DNA of 64,000 nucleotides from Planotetraspora phitsanulokensis (GTDB taxonomy: Bacteria > Actinomycetota > Actinomycetes > Streptosporangiales > Streptosporangiaceae), in assembly GCF_016863295.1 (NCBI RefSeq), contig NZ_BOOP01000048.1, positions 1-64,000 on the forward strand, in the 5' to 3' direction. Position 1 is the first letter of the stretch, and the number at the start of each line of letters is the position of its first letter. The translations under genes and the position numbers were made by a program. Below are positions 30,267 through 37,903 of the stretch, in pieces. A model generated the notes under the pieces. The model saw nothing but the letters and a program-made list of their open reading frames with translations, made no database searches and was not told where the DNA came from.

Positions 30267-31895
30267 TTACGCCTCGGGCGCGGGGATGATCGCGATGACC
30301 GTGTTGGCGTTGGTGGCAGGGGCGAACGACCCCGCGGGCAGCGGCTCGAACCATCCGCCGCGCTCGTCGACCATGGCCCGGAACCTCTCGGCGTCCTTGG
30401 TCTGGCGGTAGATGACCGAGGCGCCCATGACCGCGACGAGCAGGCCGCCGGGCTTCACGAACTTCGTTGCGTGGGCCACGTGGTAGAGGTCCTTGCCGTC
30501 CGAGAACGGCGGGTTCATCACGACCCGGTCGTAGACGCGCTCCTCCCCTCGCGCCAAGAAGAGGAAGTCGCGGATGTCGACGCGGTTCAGGTCGGGCACA
30601 CGCTCGACGAGGATGTTCGCCAGGTCATGGCTGATCTCGACGCAGTCCACGACCGCGCCCCGCTCGACGGCGGCCGCGGCGATGTTGCCGGTGCCCGCCG
30701 AGGGCTCGAGGACGGCCATGCCGGGATGGATGTCGGCCAGTTCCATGAGCCGGTCGACGACCATGGGCGGCGATACGAACGCCTCCAGGGAGCGCGACAC
30801 CTGGACGTTGGCCATCTCCGTCTTCGCCTTGAGCTGGTCGGTGTCGACCTGCGGGACTTCGACCTTCGGCGCCGCCGGCCGCTTGGCCGCCGCACGTCTG
30901 GGTGCGAGGACGGTCGGCCCGTCTTCGCCGTGCGGGCACTCGATGCCCCTGATCTCGGTGAACTTCACCTTGTCGGGCCAGGAGTAACCGGAGTCGGCGG
31001 ACACCGTGACCCGGTTGACCTTGAGGATGGTGCTCCGTCGCCGCCAGTAGTGCACCGTGTCCCCGACATGGACGTTGTGCGGGCCGTACGTGATGTGCGT
31101 CCCCTCGGCTTCGGCGGCCTCGATCTGCTTGCGGTCGTACTCCAGCTGGTTGTCCAGCTGGGCCTTGCGGGAAAGCAGCCGCTCGCGGTGGTCGCCGGTC
31201 GCGGGCTCGTGCACCTCGATGTAGTACGGGTTGCCCCTGTGGTCGAGGTGCCGCCGCTCGTAGCCGTCCAGTTCCTTCTGGATCTTCCGAAGCTCGGCCT
31301 CGGCCGTCTGGATGCGGCGCGCGGTCACGTCCGGTCTCGCCGAGCGCGCGGCCGCGCTGCCGACAGCGTTCGCCCGGCGGGCGGCGTCCTGCGCCTCCGC
31401 GTCCTCGGCGATGCTCGTCCGCATGGCCGAGTCCATCCGCTTCCTGTCGCGCTGCGCCCCGCGCTCGGAGTGGTGCCCGACGAGGATGGGCTGCCCGCCG
31501 GCGAACCGCTCGGACAGCTGGTCCGCTCGGTCGGCGGCTGCGGCCGCGTTGCCTGCGTGGCGTTCGGCCTTCGTGGTGAGTGCGTCGCGCCGGTCGTCGA
31601 GCCGGTCGGCCTGGTCGGCGAGGACCTGGGCGCGGTCGCGGTGCTCGTCGTCGATCTCGACGTCGACCTCGAACCCGGCCTGGCGCAGGGCCTCGGCGGC
31701 CTTGTTGATCGCGTATCGGTCGGCGACGCGGTCGCGGGAGTTGCGCAGGCCGATCATCCGCATCGACGGGAAGTACTTGAACCCGCCGTTCTCCCACTTG
31801 CGGACGATGTCGTAGACGCCGTCGCCCTTGTCGGTGCCGTAGATGAGCGTGCCGTCTTCGTGGTTGTGGCGGATCGTGATGGTGCCGGTTGGCAT
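30267..31895 (-). CDS. DUF3560 domain fused to an N6-adenine-type methyltransferase
   Basis: A 542-residue protein. The N-terminus (TITIRHNHEDGTLIYGTDKG, KYFPSMRMIGLRNSRDRVAD, EVDVEIDDEHRDRAQVL) is a DUF3560 domain. The middle is a long Ala/Arg coiled-coil-like stretch with a beta insert. The C-terminal 200 residues are a Rossmann methyltransferase: AVLEPSAGTGNIAAAAVERG (SAM motif I), VDCVEIS, and VVMNPPFSDGKD, the NPPF motif of amino-methylating DNA MTases. ATG 31895 has an AGAAGGACC site. Such fusions occur on plasmids and phages and probably modify the element's DNA against restriction. Confidence 0.8.
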   Translation of the reverse strand: MPTGTITIRHNHEDGTLIYGTDKGDGVYDIVRKWENGGFKYFPSMRMIGLRNSRDRVADRYAINKAAEALRQAGFEVDVEIDDEHRDRAQVLADQADRLDDRRDALTTKAERHAGNAAAAADRADQLSERFAGGQPILVGHHSERGAQRDRKRMDSAMRTSIAEDAEAQDAARRANAVGSAAARSARPDVTARRIQTAEAELRKIQKELDGYERRHLDHRGNPYYIEVHEPATGDHRERLLSRKAQLDNQLEYDRKQIEAAEAEGTHITYGPHNVHVGDTVHYWRRRSTILKVNRVTVSADSGYSWPDKVKFTEIRGIECPHGEDGPTVLAPRRAAAKRPAAPKVEVPQVDTDQLKAKTEMANVQVSRSLEAFVSPPMVVDRLMELADIHPGMAVLEPSAGTGNIAAAAVERGAVVDCVEISHDLANILVERVPDLNRVDIRDFLFLARGEERVYDRVVMNPPFSDGKDLYHVAHATKFVKPGGLLVAVMGASVIYRQTKDAERFRAMVDERGGWFEPLPAGSFAPATNANTVIAIIPAPEA

Positions 31896-31916
31896 TGTGG
31901 CTGGTCCTTCTGTTGA

Positions 31917-31930
31917 TAGCGGTTCCGCTG
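31917..31930. promoter_or_regulatory. TAGCGG-type palindrome, copy 5 (one mismatch)
   Basis: TAGCGGTTCCGCTG in the gap upstream of the DUF3560-methyltransferase start, about 21 bases before its ATG and just right of the ribosome-binding site. Confidence 0.45.
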
Positions 31931-31934
31931 TCTG

Positions 31935-31969
31935 CCTGCTGGCCCCGTGTGGCGTCCGGGGCCAGCAGG
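31935..31969 (-). terminator. hairpin terminator
   Basis: A 13-bp stem (CCTGCTGGCCCCG with complement) and a nine-base loop after the stop at 31979. Confidence 0.55.
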
Positions 31970-31978
31970 TGGGGGTGT

Positions 31979-32296
31979 TCAGTCGTAGCTGACGATCTCG
32001 AAGCCGTCCGGGAGCTCCACCGGCTGATTGCAGGTGTTGCACTCGAAGCCGTCGCCCTCGAAGTTGCCATCGCCCATAGAGGCGGCGATCTCGCCCGGAC
32101 CGACGATGTCCAGCTCGTTCTGCCGTGTCGCGATGTCGAGCTCGACGATGTCGTCAGCCACCCCGCAGTCCGGGTACGGGCAGACCAGGACGCCGTCACG
32201 GACCAGCGCCCGCGGGTTGGCTCCCAGGACCACGCCTTCGAGCACTGTCGGGGCCAGCTCGGCGCTGCTGGACGGTGCGGGCAGTTCGGTGCTCAC
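31979..32296 (-). CDS. small zinc-ribbon protein
   Basis: A 105-residue protein from GTG 32296 (GTGA). Two pairs, CPYPDCGVADDIVE and FECNTCNQPVELP, make a zinc ribbon; the rest is acidic. Function unknown. Confidence 0.5.
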   Translation of the reverse strand: MSTELPAPSSSAELAPTVLEGVVLGANPRALVRDGVLVCPYPDCGVADDIVELDIATRQNELDIVGPGEIAASMGDGNFEGDGFECNTCNQPVELPDGFEIVSYD

Positions 32297-32793
32297 TGCT
32301 CCGCCTCCGGCCCGCGCGGGAGGCCGTACTTGGCGTTCGGCGGGCCGAGGACCACCGTGATGCCGAGCTCGACGGCGCGGGCGGCTGCGGACGCTGCATC
32401 AGGCGCCCATTCGCGGACCCGCCACTTGCCCCGGCTCTGGTCGCACAGCGCGTAGTTGGCGTACTCCACGTCGCGGTCGCCATGGCGACCGTACGCGACC
32501 GGTCCCTGAGGCCGGTACCGGCTGGTGCCGTCCGGCAGGATCACCCTCGTGTGCCCGTGCGGCTGGCAGTACCTGCACGGCCACACCTTCGCCGGGATGT
32601 CGAAGACGCGGTCGTAGGTGCCGGTCACCTTGCTGGTGTCCTTGACGCCCTTCACCTTCGGGCAGGCGGGGACGTGGAACTCCTTGCCCAGGTCGGCGTG
32701 CGGGGCCAGCACGTAGGTGTGCTCGGCGTCCGGCTCCTGGTAAATGGGGTGGTTGAGCAGGACAATCGGTCGCGGGATCCGACGCATCGCCAT
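32293..32793 (-). CDS. hypothetical protein with CxxC
   Basis: A 166-residue protein from ATG 32793 (TGATG overlap). It contains EHTYVLAPHADLGKEFHVPA, KVWPCRYCQPHGHTRVILPD and a C-terminal alpha/beta segment AARAVELGITVVLGPP. Function unknown. Confidence 0.5.
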   Translation of the reverse strand: MAMRRIPRPIVLLNHPIYQEPDAEHTYVLAPHADLGKEFHVPACPKVKGVKDTSKVTGTYDRVFDIPAKVWPCRYCQPHGHTRVILPDGTSRYRPQGPVAYGRHGDRDVEYANYALCDQSRGKWRVREWAPDAASAAARAVELGITVVLGPPNAKYGLPRGPEAEQ

Positions 32794-33236
32794 CACGCGG
32801 CCACCTCGGCCTCGGCGTGAACGAGCGTGGTGTACGGCTCGCCCGTGCTGCCGTCGTCGTAGCTGACGACGAGCCGGACGATCTTGTCGTCGACGGGCAC
32901 GATATCCGTCACGATCCCGGCCTTGTCGCCGCACACGACCCGCTGGCCGAGGCGGAACGCCGACATCTGCTCGCGGTTGCCACGCAGGTAGATCGACAGC
33001 AGCCCCAGCGGCAGCACGCCGGCGGGGCTGGCCTGTCCGGGGTACTGGACGGCGGCCGCGAACGCGTCGTGCCCGTTGAAGCCGACGACGATGCGCCAGT
33101 CGTCGCGGGTCAGCGCCAGGTCGTAGGTGTTGGAGTCGTCGGACCGGTCGGCCGTGGCCGTCCAGCCGGTCAGCTTCGCGTTCGTGCTGATGATGGCGTG
33201 GGTGTGCCTGCTGGTGGTGGTGGCGGGCTTTCTCAT
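32793..33236 (-). CDS. hypothetical beta-rich protein
   Basis: A 147-residue protein from ATG 33236. The N-terminal half may be a small alpha/beta domain (YDLALTRDDWRIVVGFNGHD), the C-terminal half a KOW/SH3-like barrel (LGQRVVCGDKAGIVTDIVPV, VVSYDDGSTGEPYTTL). Function unknown. Confidence 0.5.
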   Translation of the reverse strand: MRKPATTTSRHTHAIISTNAKLTGWTATADRSDDSNTYDLALTRDDWRIVVGFNGHDAFAAAVQYPGQASPAGVLPLGLLSIYLRGNREQMSAFRLGQRVVCGDKAGIVTDIVPVDDKIVRLVVSYDDGSTGEPYTTLVHAEAEVAA

Positions 33237-33652
33237 CGGTTTCTCCCTCGGGGGATGTGGTGGCTGACGACCTCGGCGAGGTCGTAGACCTGGGTGGGTA
33301 GGTCGGCCGGGTGGCCGCATAGGCAGCACCTCCCGGCGAGGACGACGCCGCCGCGCACGTCGAGCCACCACCGGTTGGCGGCGGTCGGCATGATCCGGTC
33401 GAGCAGCGCGGCCGCGATGGCGTTGTGCGGGCGGTCGCCGGGGTGCCCGAGCTTGGCGACGATCAGGTGCTGGGCGTCGAACTCCTCGACGTCGACGACC
33501 TCTCGCTCGGTGTTGCCCTCGCCGAGGGTGATCGTCCCGGACAGGTAGGTCGTGTCGAGCCGGTCGGGCTCGGCCAGCGGCAGGAGCACACGCTCCCCCG
33601 CGTTGAGGTCCGTGGTGAGCAGCAGCCCAGCCACAGGGTCAGGCATGGTCAT
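33233..33652 (-). CDS. hypothetical protein with C-terminal Cys module
   Basis: A 139-residue protein from ATG 33652, with GGGAGG seven bases upstream. It is beta-rich (GERVLLPLAEPDRLDTTYLS) and ends with GRCCLCGHPADLPTQVYDLA, a CxxC site. Function unknown. Confidence 0.5.
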   Translation of the reverse strand: MTMPDPVAGLLLTTDLNAGERVLLPLAEPDRLDTTYLSGTITLGEGNTEREVVDVEEFDAQHLIVAKLGHPGDRPHNAIAAALLDRIMPTAANRWWLDVRGGVVLAGRCCLCGHPADLPTQVYDLAEVVSHHIPRGRNR

Positions 33653-33986
33653 GGTGGTGCCTCCCTGATGGGGGTGTGAGCAGGTGGTTGAACGCGGCCT
33701 CGACCCAGCTGTCCGCCATCTCGGCGGCCGCGGGGTTCCGGTCGAGTGCGATGCGGTAGTGCCGGTGGGCGACGTCCCACGCGGCGTGCATGTCGACTTC
33801 GGTCTGCTCCACCAGGTCGACGGCGTCGCCGTACTCGCCGAGGTAGAGCATCGCCCGGCCCGGGTCGCCGTCCTCGACAACCCGGGTGGCGCGGTCCTTG
33901 ACCGCCTGCGCGATGAGGATGGTCTTGCAGATACGCAGGTAGGCGTCCGCCTCGCCGTCGCCGGTAGAGACGAGCTCGTCGATCAC
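33639..33986 (-). CDS. helical hypothetical protein
   Basis: A 115-residue protein. GTG 33986 is preferred because it forms the GTGA overlap used across the operon; ATG 33995 is an alternative. Helices such as ICKTILIAQAVKDRATRVVE and LVEQTEVDMHAAWDVAHRHY. Function unknown. Confidence 0.5.
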   Translation of the reverse strand: MIDELVSTGDGEADAYLRICKTILIAQAVKDRATRVVEDGDPGRAMLYLGEYGDAVDLVEQTEVDMHAAWDVAHRHYRIALDRNPAAAEMADSWVEAAFNHLLTPPSGRHHHDHA

Positions 33987-34261
33987 TGCGCCCATCCGAA
34001 GTCGGGCAGGCAGTTGAGGAGGCCGATGATGTGGCTGGTGCCCTCGGCCTTGCGGTTGCTCTCGTTCGGCTGCCAGGTAATGGACATGCGCAGTGCGCGG
34101 CCCTTGCTGGCGCTGACGTCGAACGTCCCGAAGTACGGCCCCTTGCTGAGCCGCAGCTGGTAGACGCTCCGGTAAGGCTGGTCAGGGATGTTGACGGTCC
34201 ACCCCTCGTCGCGGAGGCGCCGGACGATCTGGGCGGCGTAGCGGTTCGGCGTGTACGGCAT
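33983..34261 (-). CDS. hypothetical protein
   Basis: A 92-residue alpha/beta protein (IVRRLRDEGWTVNIPDQPYR, YQLRLSKGPYFGTFDVS) from ATG 34261, behind GAAAGGA. The layout suggests a small binding domain. Not recognised. Confidence 0.5.
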   Translation of the reverse strand: MPYTPNRYAAQIVRRLRDEGWTVNIPDQPYRSVYQLRLSKGPYFGTFDVSASKGRALRMSITWQPNESNRKAEGTSHIIGLLNCLPDFGWAQ

Positions 34262-34272
34262 GGCAGGTCCTT

Positions 34273-34545
34273 TCACGGCCGCAGCTGCTGCGGCAGGTCG
34301 GTGATGGGGATGCGCTGGACGTGGCCGCCCCAGTTGGCGGCGGTGATGGCCGCGTGGCCGCGGGCCCAGATGCACGGCACTCCGGTCCGGTAGTACGGGT
34401 CGTAGGTGCCGTCGCAGTCGATGCAGTTCGCGCCGATGACGTAGACGTTGCGTCCGCCGTCTGGGCTGATGGCCGCGAACGCGTAGCCGAGGTCCTGGGC
34501 GAGGTCGGGGTTGGGGGTCTTGTAGAGCGGGGCGCGGTCGAGCAT
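34273..34545 (-). CDS. hypothetical protein
   Basis: A 90-residue protein from ATG 34545, behind GAAAGGA. It includes YVIGANCIDCDGTYDPYYRT with a CxxC. Function unknown. Confidence 0.5.
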   Translation of the reverse strand: MLDRAPLYKTPNPDLAQDLGYAFAAISPDGGRNVYVIGANCIDCDGTYDPYYRTGVPCIWARGHAAITAANWGGHVQRIPITDLPQQLRP

Positions 34546-34566
34546 CGGTCGTCCTTTCGGGGCGGC

Positions 34567-34594
34567 CCGGCCCGCGCCGGTGGGCGCGGGCCGG
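34567..34594 (-). terminator. hairpin terminator
   Basis: A perfect 12-bp stem CCGGCCCGCGCC with a four-base loop, 13 bases after the stop at 34607. Confidence 0.6.
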
Positions 34595-34606
34595 CGGGGG
34601 AAGATG

Positions 34607-35344
34607 TCAGCCGATCTCGTCGTCGTTCGGCCGCTCCGCGAGGGCGCGGATGTGGGCGAGGGCCTGGTCCGTCGACCACTTGGTGGTGCCTCGCACCTGG
34701 GAGATCCCGGTGAGGTGGTACATCAGCGCGCGGCGGTCGTCCTCGGTCGCGTCGGGGTCGGCGAGGAACTCCGTCATGCAGATGCTCATGACGGTGCGGG
34801 CCTTGGCGTCGCTGGTGACCGTGATGCCGGGGATGTGCACGACCTCGAGGCAGCCCAGGTGCTTGTAGGCGGTGTAGCCGAACGGCGCGACGAGCTGGTC
34901 AAGGGTGCCCTCGCCGCATTCGCGCCAGACGGGGCTGTCGCCAAGGTGCGTGTACATCTCGTGGAACGCGGCGTCCAACTTGAGGAACACCATGGGCTTA
35001 CGCGGTCTCGGCCGGTTGTCGACGATCACGTTGCAGGCAGCCCCGCCGCACAGCCAGAGGCCGTTCCACTGCTCCCACTGGGCGTCGTTCTCGGACGGCT
35101 GGAGGATTGTGCCGTCCTCCGTGCACTCGTAGAAGCCGCCGTAGGCCGCGATGTTGCCGCACCGGCAGGTCATCTCGTCGTGCTCGTCGATCATCACGAT
35201 TCCGCGCGGCTCGACCCCAGCGCCGGGCACCCGGAGGGGCACGACGAACTCGTAGGTCTTGGGGCTCTCGACGGCCTCGGCGGTCTCGGTCATGGCTGCG
35301 TGGTCCTCTCGGTCGGTGGGCAGGTCTCGGTCGACGTCGACCAT
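34607..35344 (-). CDS. hypothetical protein with Cys cluster
   Basis: A 245-residue protein from ATG 35344 (AGAGAG upstream; ATG 35293 is an alternative). Cysteines cluster in MTCRCGNIAAYGGFYECTED and WLCGGAACNVI, followed by a larger alpha/beta region (AAFHEMYTHLGDSPVWRECG). It may bind zinc. Monocistronic between two hairpins. Function unknown. Confidence 0.5.
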   Translation of the reverse strand: MVDVDRDLPTDREDHAAMTETAEAVESPKTYEFVVPLRVPGAGVEPRGIVMIDEHDEMTCRCGNIAAYGGFYECTEDGTILQPSENDAQWEQWNGLWLCGGAACNVIVDNRPRPRKPMVFLKLDAAFHEMYTHLGDSPVWRECGEGTLDQLVAPFGYTAYKHLGCLEVVHIPGITVTSDAKARTVMSICMTEFLADPDATEDDRRALMYHLTGISQVRGTTKWSTDQALAHIRALAERPNDDEIG

Positions 35345-35364
35345 TGGTTCTCTCTTTCGGGGAG

Positions 35365-35390
35365 GCCCGCCCCGCGCCGGCGGGGCGGGC
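35365..35390 (-). terminator. hairpin terminator
   Basis: A perfect 10-bp stem GCCCGCCCCG with a six-base loop after the stop at 35402. Confidence 0.55.
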
Positions 35391-35401
35391 TCGAGGTGGC
35401 G

Positions 35402-35725
35402 CTACAGGCCGGGGAAGTACTTGGCCTTGCAGACGGGGCCGATCCCGTCCTTCACCGACACGGGATCGGTGAGGAGGCGGAAGCAGCAGCAGCAGATGCC
35501 GTACTCCTGACCGAAGCCGCTGGCGTCGTCGAGCGTGATCTTGTCGCTCGGGGTGAACTCGGCGGGCTTGATGAACGAGGCGTAGCGCCGCACCTTCTTG
35601 CCGACGACGCGGATCTTCTTGGCGCGCAGGTGTCCGCTGCGCGCCTTCTTGAGCTCGTAGATCTCGCCGTTCTTCTTGTAGACACCGGGCTCGACGGTGG
35701 TGGCGGTGGGGCTGGTGGTGCTCAT
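35402..35725 (-). CDS. small protein with DUF6011-like Cys motif
   Basis: A 107-residue protein from ATG 35725 (GGAGAGAA upstream). The C-terminal ICCCCFRLLTDPVSVKDGIG with GPVCKAKY is the CxxCxRxLTxxxSxxxGxGPxC pattern seen in many phage and plasmid proteins, probably zinc binding. The basic middle (KKARSGHLRAKKIRVVGKKV) may touch nucleic acid. Confidence 0.6.
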   Translation of the reverse strand: MSTTSPTATTVEPGVYKKNGEIYELKKARSGHLRAKKIRVVGKKVRRYASFIKPAEFTPSDKITLDDASGFGQEYGICCCCFRLLTDPVSVKDGIGPVCKAKYFPGL

Positions 35726-35820
35726 GACGTTCTCTCCTAAATGACCGGTTGGGGTGCGTTACGCTGTCCCCACTGGGTCTCCGTTGTGGCGACGAGAGAT
35801 CCCGGGGCTTGTGGTGTTGG

Positions 35821-35851
35821 GATGGCCGGACCTGTGGCGGGTCCGGCCATC
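35821..35851 (-). terminator. hairpin terminator
   Basis: A perfect 12-bp stem GATGGCCGGACC with a seven-base loop after the stop at 35868. Confidence 0.6.
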
Positions 35852-35867
35852 GGCCTTTGAAGAGGTG

Positions 35868-36260
35868 TTAGAAGCAGGCGTCGCCGTGCGGGCCGACGAG
35901 CTGCCGCGTGCGGGTGAGGCCGGGGTACTTGCGGCTGTGCTGCTCGACGTCGACGGAGTTGTCCATCCAGTACGTCTTCTCGCCGTCCTCCCACTCCGGG
36001 TCGTCCTCCTCCATGTGGCGGACGTACTGCCGGTAGCGCTTCTGGAGCCGGTAGACCCGGGCGTAGTCCTCCTTGGAGAGCCGCAGGTGGGTGCGCTGGT
36101 GGAGCCAGTAGTCGCCGTGGTCCTCGGGACTCGTCAGCCAGTAGTCCTTGACCGAGCGGCGCGAGCCGTGCACCTGCGTGTTCGCGGCGAGCCAGCGGAG
36201 CACGTCGGCGGCGCTGCGGAACTCCATGTCCTGGTCGCGGAAGTACTTGGCGATGATCAC
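35868..36260 (-). CDS. hypothetical Tyr/Trp-rich protein
   Basis: A 130-residue protein from GTG 36260 (GGAGA upstream). It starts IIAKYFRDQDMEFRSAADVL and is rich in aromatic and charged residues (SVKDYWLTSPEDHGDYWLHQ). Function unknown. Confidence 0.5.
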   Translation of the reverse strand: MIIAKYFRDQDMEFRSAADVLRWLAANTQVHGSRRSVKDYWLTSPEDHGDYWLHQRTHLRLSKEDYARVYRLQKRYRQYVRHMEEDDPEWEDGEKTYWMDNSVDVEQHSRKYPGLTRTRQLVGPHGDACF

Positions 36261-36293
36261 GAAAGGTCTCCTCAGTGGGTCAGCAGGGGGAAG

Positions 36294-36320
36294 CGGCCGG
36301 GCCCGCGGTGGACCCGGCCG
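36294..36320 (-). terminator. short hairpin, probable terminator
   Basis: An 8-bp stem CGGCCGGG with an 11-base loop, just after the stop at 36330. Confidence 0.4.
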
Positions 36321-36329
36321 TCAGCGCTT

Positions 36330-36629
36330 TCAGCGGGGCAGGGCCAGGACGCGGATGGCCTGCGGGTTCACGGGCTCGACCCACACGCCCTCGGGCAGGG
36401 GAACCGGCTTGTAGACGGTGCTGTAGCCGTAACCGGACATCCCGCCGTGGCGCACCAGGAACGCCCAGTCGAGCAGGTGGTGCGGCCAGAGGATGACGCG
36501 GCCGCCGTCGCCGTCCCAGTCCTCGTCCATGACCTGCGGCGGGTAGTCGGGGTGGCCGCCGAAGTGCTCGGCGATGCGGTCGGCGAGGTCCTGCGCGACC
36601 TGGTCGGTGATCTCGATCGTGGCGTTCAT
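36330..36629 (-). CDS. hypothetical protein
   Basis: A 99-residue protein from ATG 36629 (GGGAGA upstream), acidic and Trp-rich (MDEDWDGDGGRVILWPHHLL). The TTGCGGTTCCGCTA element lies 17-30 bases before the start. Function unknown. Confidence 0.5.
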   Translation of the reverse strand: MNATIEITDQVAQDLADRIAEHFGGHPDYPPQVMDEDWDGDGGRVILWPHHLLDWAFLVRHGGMSGYGYSTVYKPVPLPEGVWVEPVNPQAIRVLALPR

Positions 36630-36645
36630 CGTGTCTCCCTGCTGA

Positions 36646-36659
36646 TTGCGGTTCCGCTA
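36646..36659. promoter_or_regulatory. TAGCGG-type palindrome, copy 6 (one mismatch)
   Basis: TTGCGGTTCCGCTA. Its right arm contains the TAG stop codon of the upstream gene (36657-36659). Confidence 0.45.
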
Positions 36660-36911
36660 TCGGGTGGCGATCATCGCGTCGTACATGGAGCACCCTTCGA
36701 GCATGGCGTGGAGGATCGCCTCCTCGGCCATGGCCCTCCCCCAGTCCTGGGTGCGGAGGACCTCGACCAGGGCCTCGCGGACGTGTCCGTAGGCGCCCGG
36801 GTCGCGGGCGAGCGTCTGGTCCCTGGCCCGGTCGAGCATCCGCAGCGTCTCCAGCAGGTGCTCCGCGATCGACCGGGTGTCGGCGGCCGGTGCCGCGAGC
36901 GTCGCGGTCAC
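36657..36911 (-). CDS. small helical protein, paralogue of its upstream neighbour
   Basis: An 84-residue helical protein from GTG 36911 (GTGA overlap). SIAEHLLETLRMLDRARDQT with YGHVREALVEVLRTQDWGRA and MAEEAILHAMLEG parallels the C-terminal half of the 189-residue upstream protein (LADSLLNGLRKAAALKVEYG, GPVRAQLHEVLVTLLGTQSV, AVAAIDHALVTG). This suggests a tandem duplication followed by divergence. Function unknown. Confidence 0.5.
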   Translation of the reverse strand: MTATLAAPAADTRSIAEHLLETLRMLDRARDQTLARDPGAYGHVREALVEVLRTQDWGRAMAEEAILHAMLEGCSMYDAMIATR

Positions 36912-37477
36912 AGCTGACCGTCCGCGTGCGCGACGGCCTCGGCGATGAACTTGCCGGTGACGAGCGCGTGGTCGATGGCGGCGACCGCCAGGTCCCGATC
37001 GACGGACTGGGTGCCGAGCAGGGTCACCAGGACCTCGTGCAGCTGGGCGCGCACCGGACCGTAGTGGTCGCCGTACTCGACCTTGAGCGCGGCCGCCTTG
37101 CGGAGTCCGTTGAGCAGGCTGTCCGCGAGCACGATCGGCGGCGCGGGCGGCTCGGCCTCCTCCGCGTGGTAGATGACGACCCAGTTGAGGACGTCGTCCA
37201 GCATGTCGCCGGTGAGCTCGTCGAACGTGGCGTCGGGCGAGTAGGGGCGAGTCCCGGTCTTGTCCTCCACCTGGTGGCACAGGTCGTCCCAGAAGAAGCT
37301 CGCTGTCTGGCCGATGTCGTCCAGGTGGGTGGTGAACTCCTCGTCGGTCCCGGCCGGCCCGGCGAGGATTCGTGCGATGGTCGCGAAGATCTGGGTCGGT
37401 GTGCCGCCCGCCTCGCGGACGTCCCTGGCGGCGTCGGACAGCTTCTCGCGGCTGGCGGTGGTGACGGTCGAAAGCAT
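36908..37477 (-). CDS. helical hypothetical protein
   Basis: A 189-residue protein from ATG 37477 (GAGGAGAA upstream). The N-terminal half (TPTQIFATIARILAGPAGTD, FFWDDLCHQVEDKTG) and the C-terminal half are both helical; the latter resembles the downstream 84-residue protein. Function unknown. Confidence 0.5.
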   Translation of the reverse strand: MLSTVTTASREKLSDAARDVREAGGTPTQIFATIARILAGPAGTDEEFTTHLDDIGQTASFFWDDLCHQVEDKTGTRPYSPDATFDELTGDMLDDVLNWVVIYHAEEAEPPAPPIVLADSLLNGLRKAAALKVEYGDHYGPVRAQLHEVLVTLLGTQSVDRDLAVAAIDHALVTGKFIAEAVAHADGQL

Positions 37478-37500
37478 CGGTTTCTCCTCAGGAATGCGAA

Positions 37501-37531
37501 GGCCCCGCGAACCGTGGGGGTTCGCGGGGCC
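37501..37531 (-). terminator. strong hairpin terminator
   Basis: A perfect 13-bp stem GGCCCCGCGAACC with a five-base loop between the genes at 37565 and 37477. Confidence 0.65.
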
Positions 37532-37553
37532 GTGCCGGTTGTTGTGAAGCTGG

Positions 37554-37567
37554 TAGCGGTTCCGCTA
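37554..37567. promoter_or_regulatory. TAGCGGTTCCGCTA palindrome, copy 7
   Basis: A perfect copy. Its right arm contains the TAG stop of the gene ending at 37565. Confidence 0.55.
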
Positions 37568-37903
37568 CCAGGCTGCGATGGGGTCGCGGTTCGCGAAGAG
37601 CGTCGCGGCGACCAGTGCGTGCACCTGGACCTGTCCGGCGATGAGGGGCGGCAGGTCGTCGTAGGTGACGCCGTTGTCGAGGTCGAGGCCGCTTCCCTCC
37701 GCGTTCATCGCGGCGGTGTCGGCCGCGTCGCGGTAGATGTAGTCGGTGGCCTGCTGGAGCAGTTCGTCCCACGTTGCGGTGAGGTGGGGGGCGGCGGTGT
37801 CGGTGGCCGAGAAGGCGAGTGCGTCGAGCACGTGGGTCGTGGTCGCTCGTGCCTGTCGGGCGGCTTCCCACATTTCATAGGGGGGCGGGACTGTGGCGGT
37901 CAC
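37565..37903 (-). CDS. first gene of the 37.9 kb leftward operon, hypothetical
   Basis: A 112-residue protein. GTG 37903 is preceded by GGAGG five bases upstream, which beats the GTG at 38017 that has no binding site. Mostly helical (MWEAARQARATTTHVLDALA, DELLQQATDYIYRDAADTAA, GQVQVHALVAATLFA). Function unknown. Confidence 0.55.
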   Translation of the reverse strand: MTATVPPPYEMWEAARQARATTTHVLDALAFSATDTAAPHLTATWDELLQQATDYIYRDAADTAAMNAEGSGLDLDNGVTYDDLPPLIAGQVQVHALVAATLFANRDPIAAW

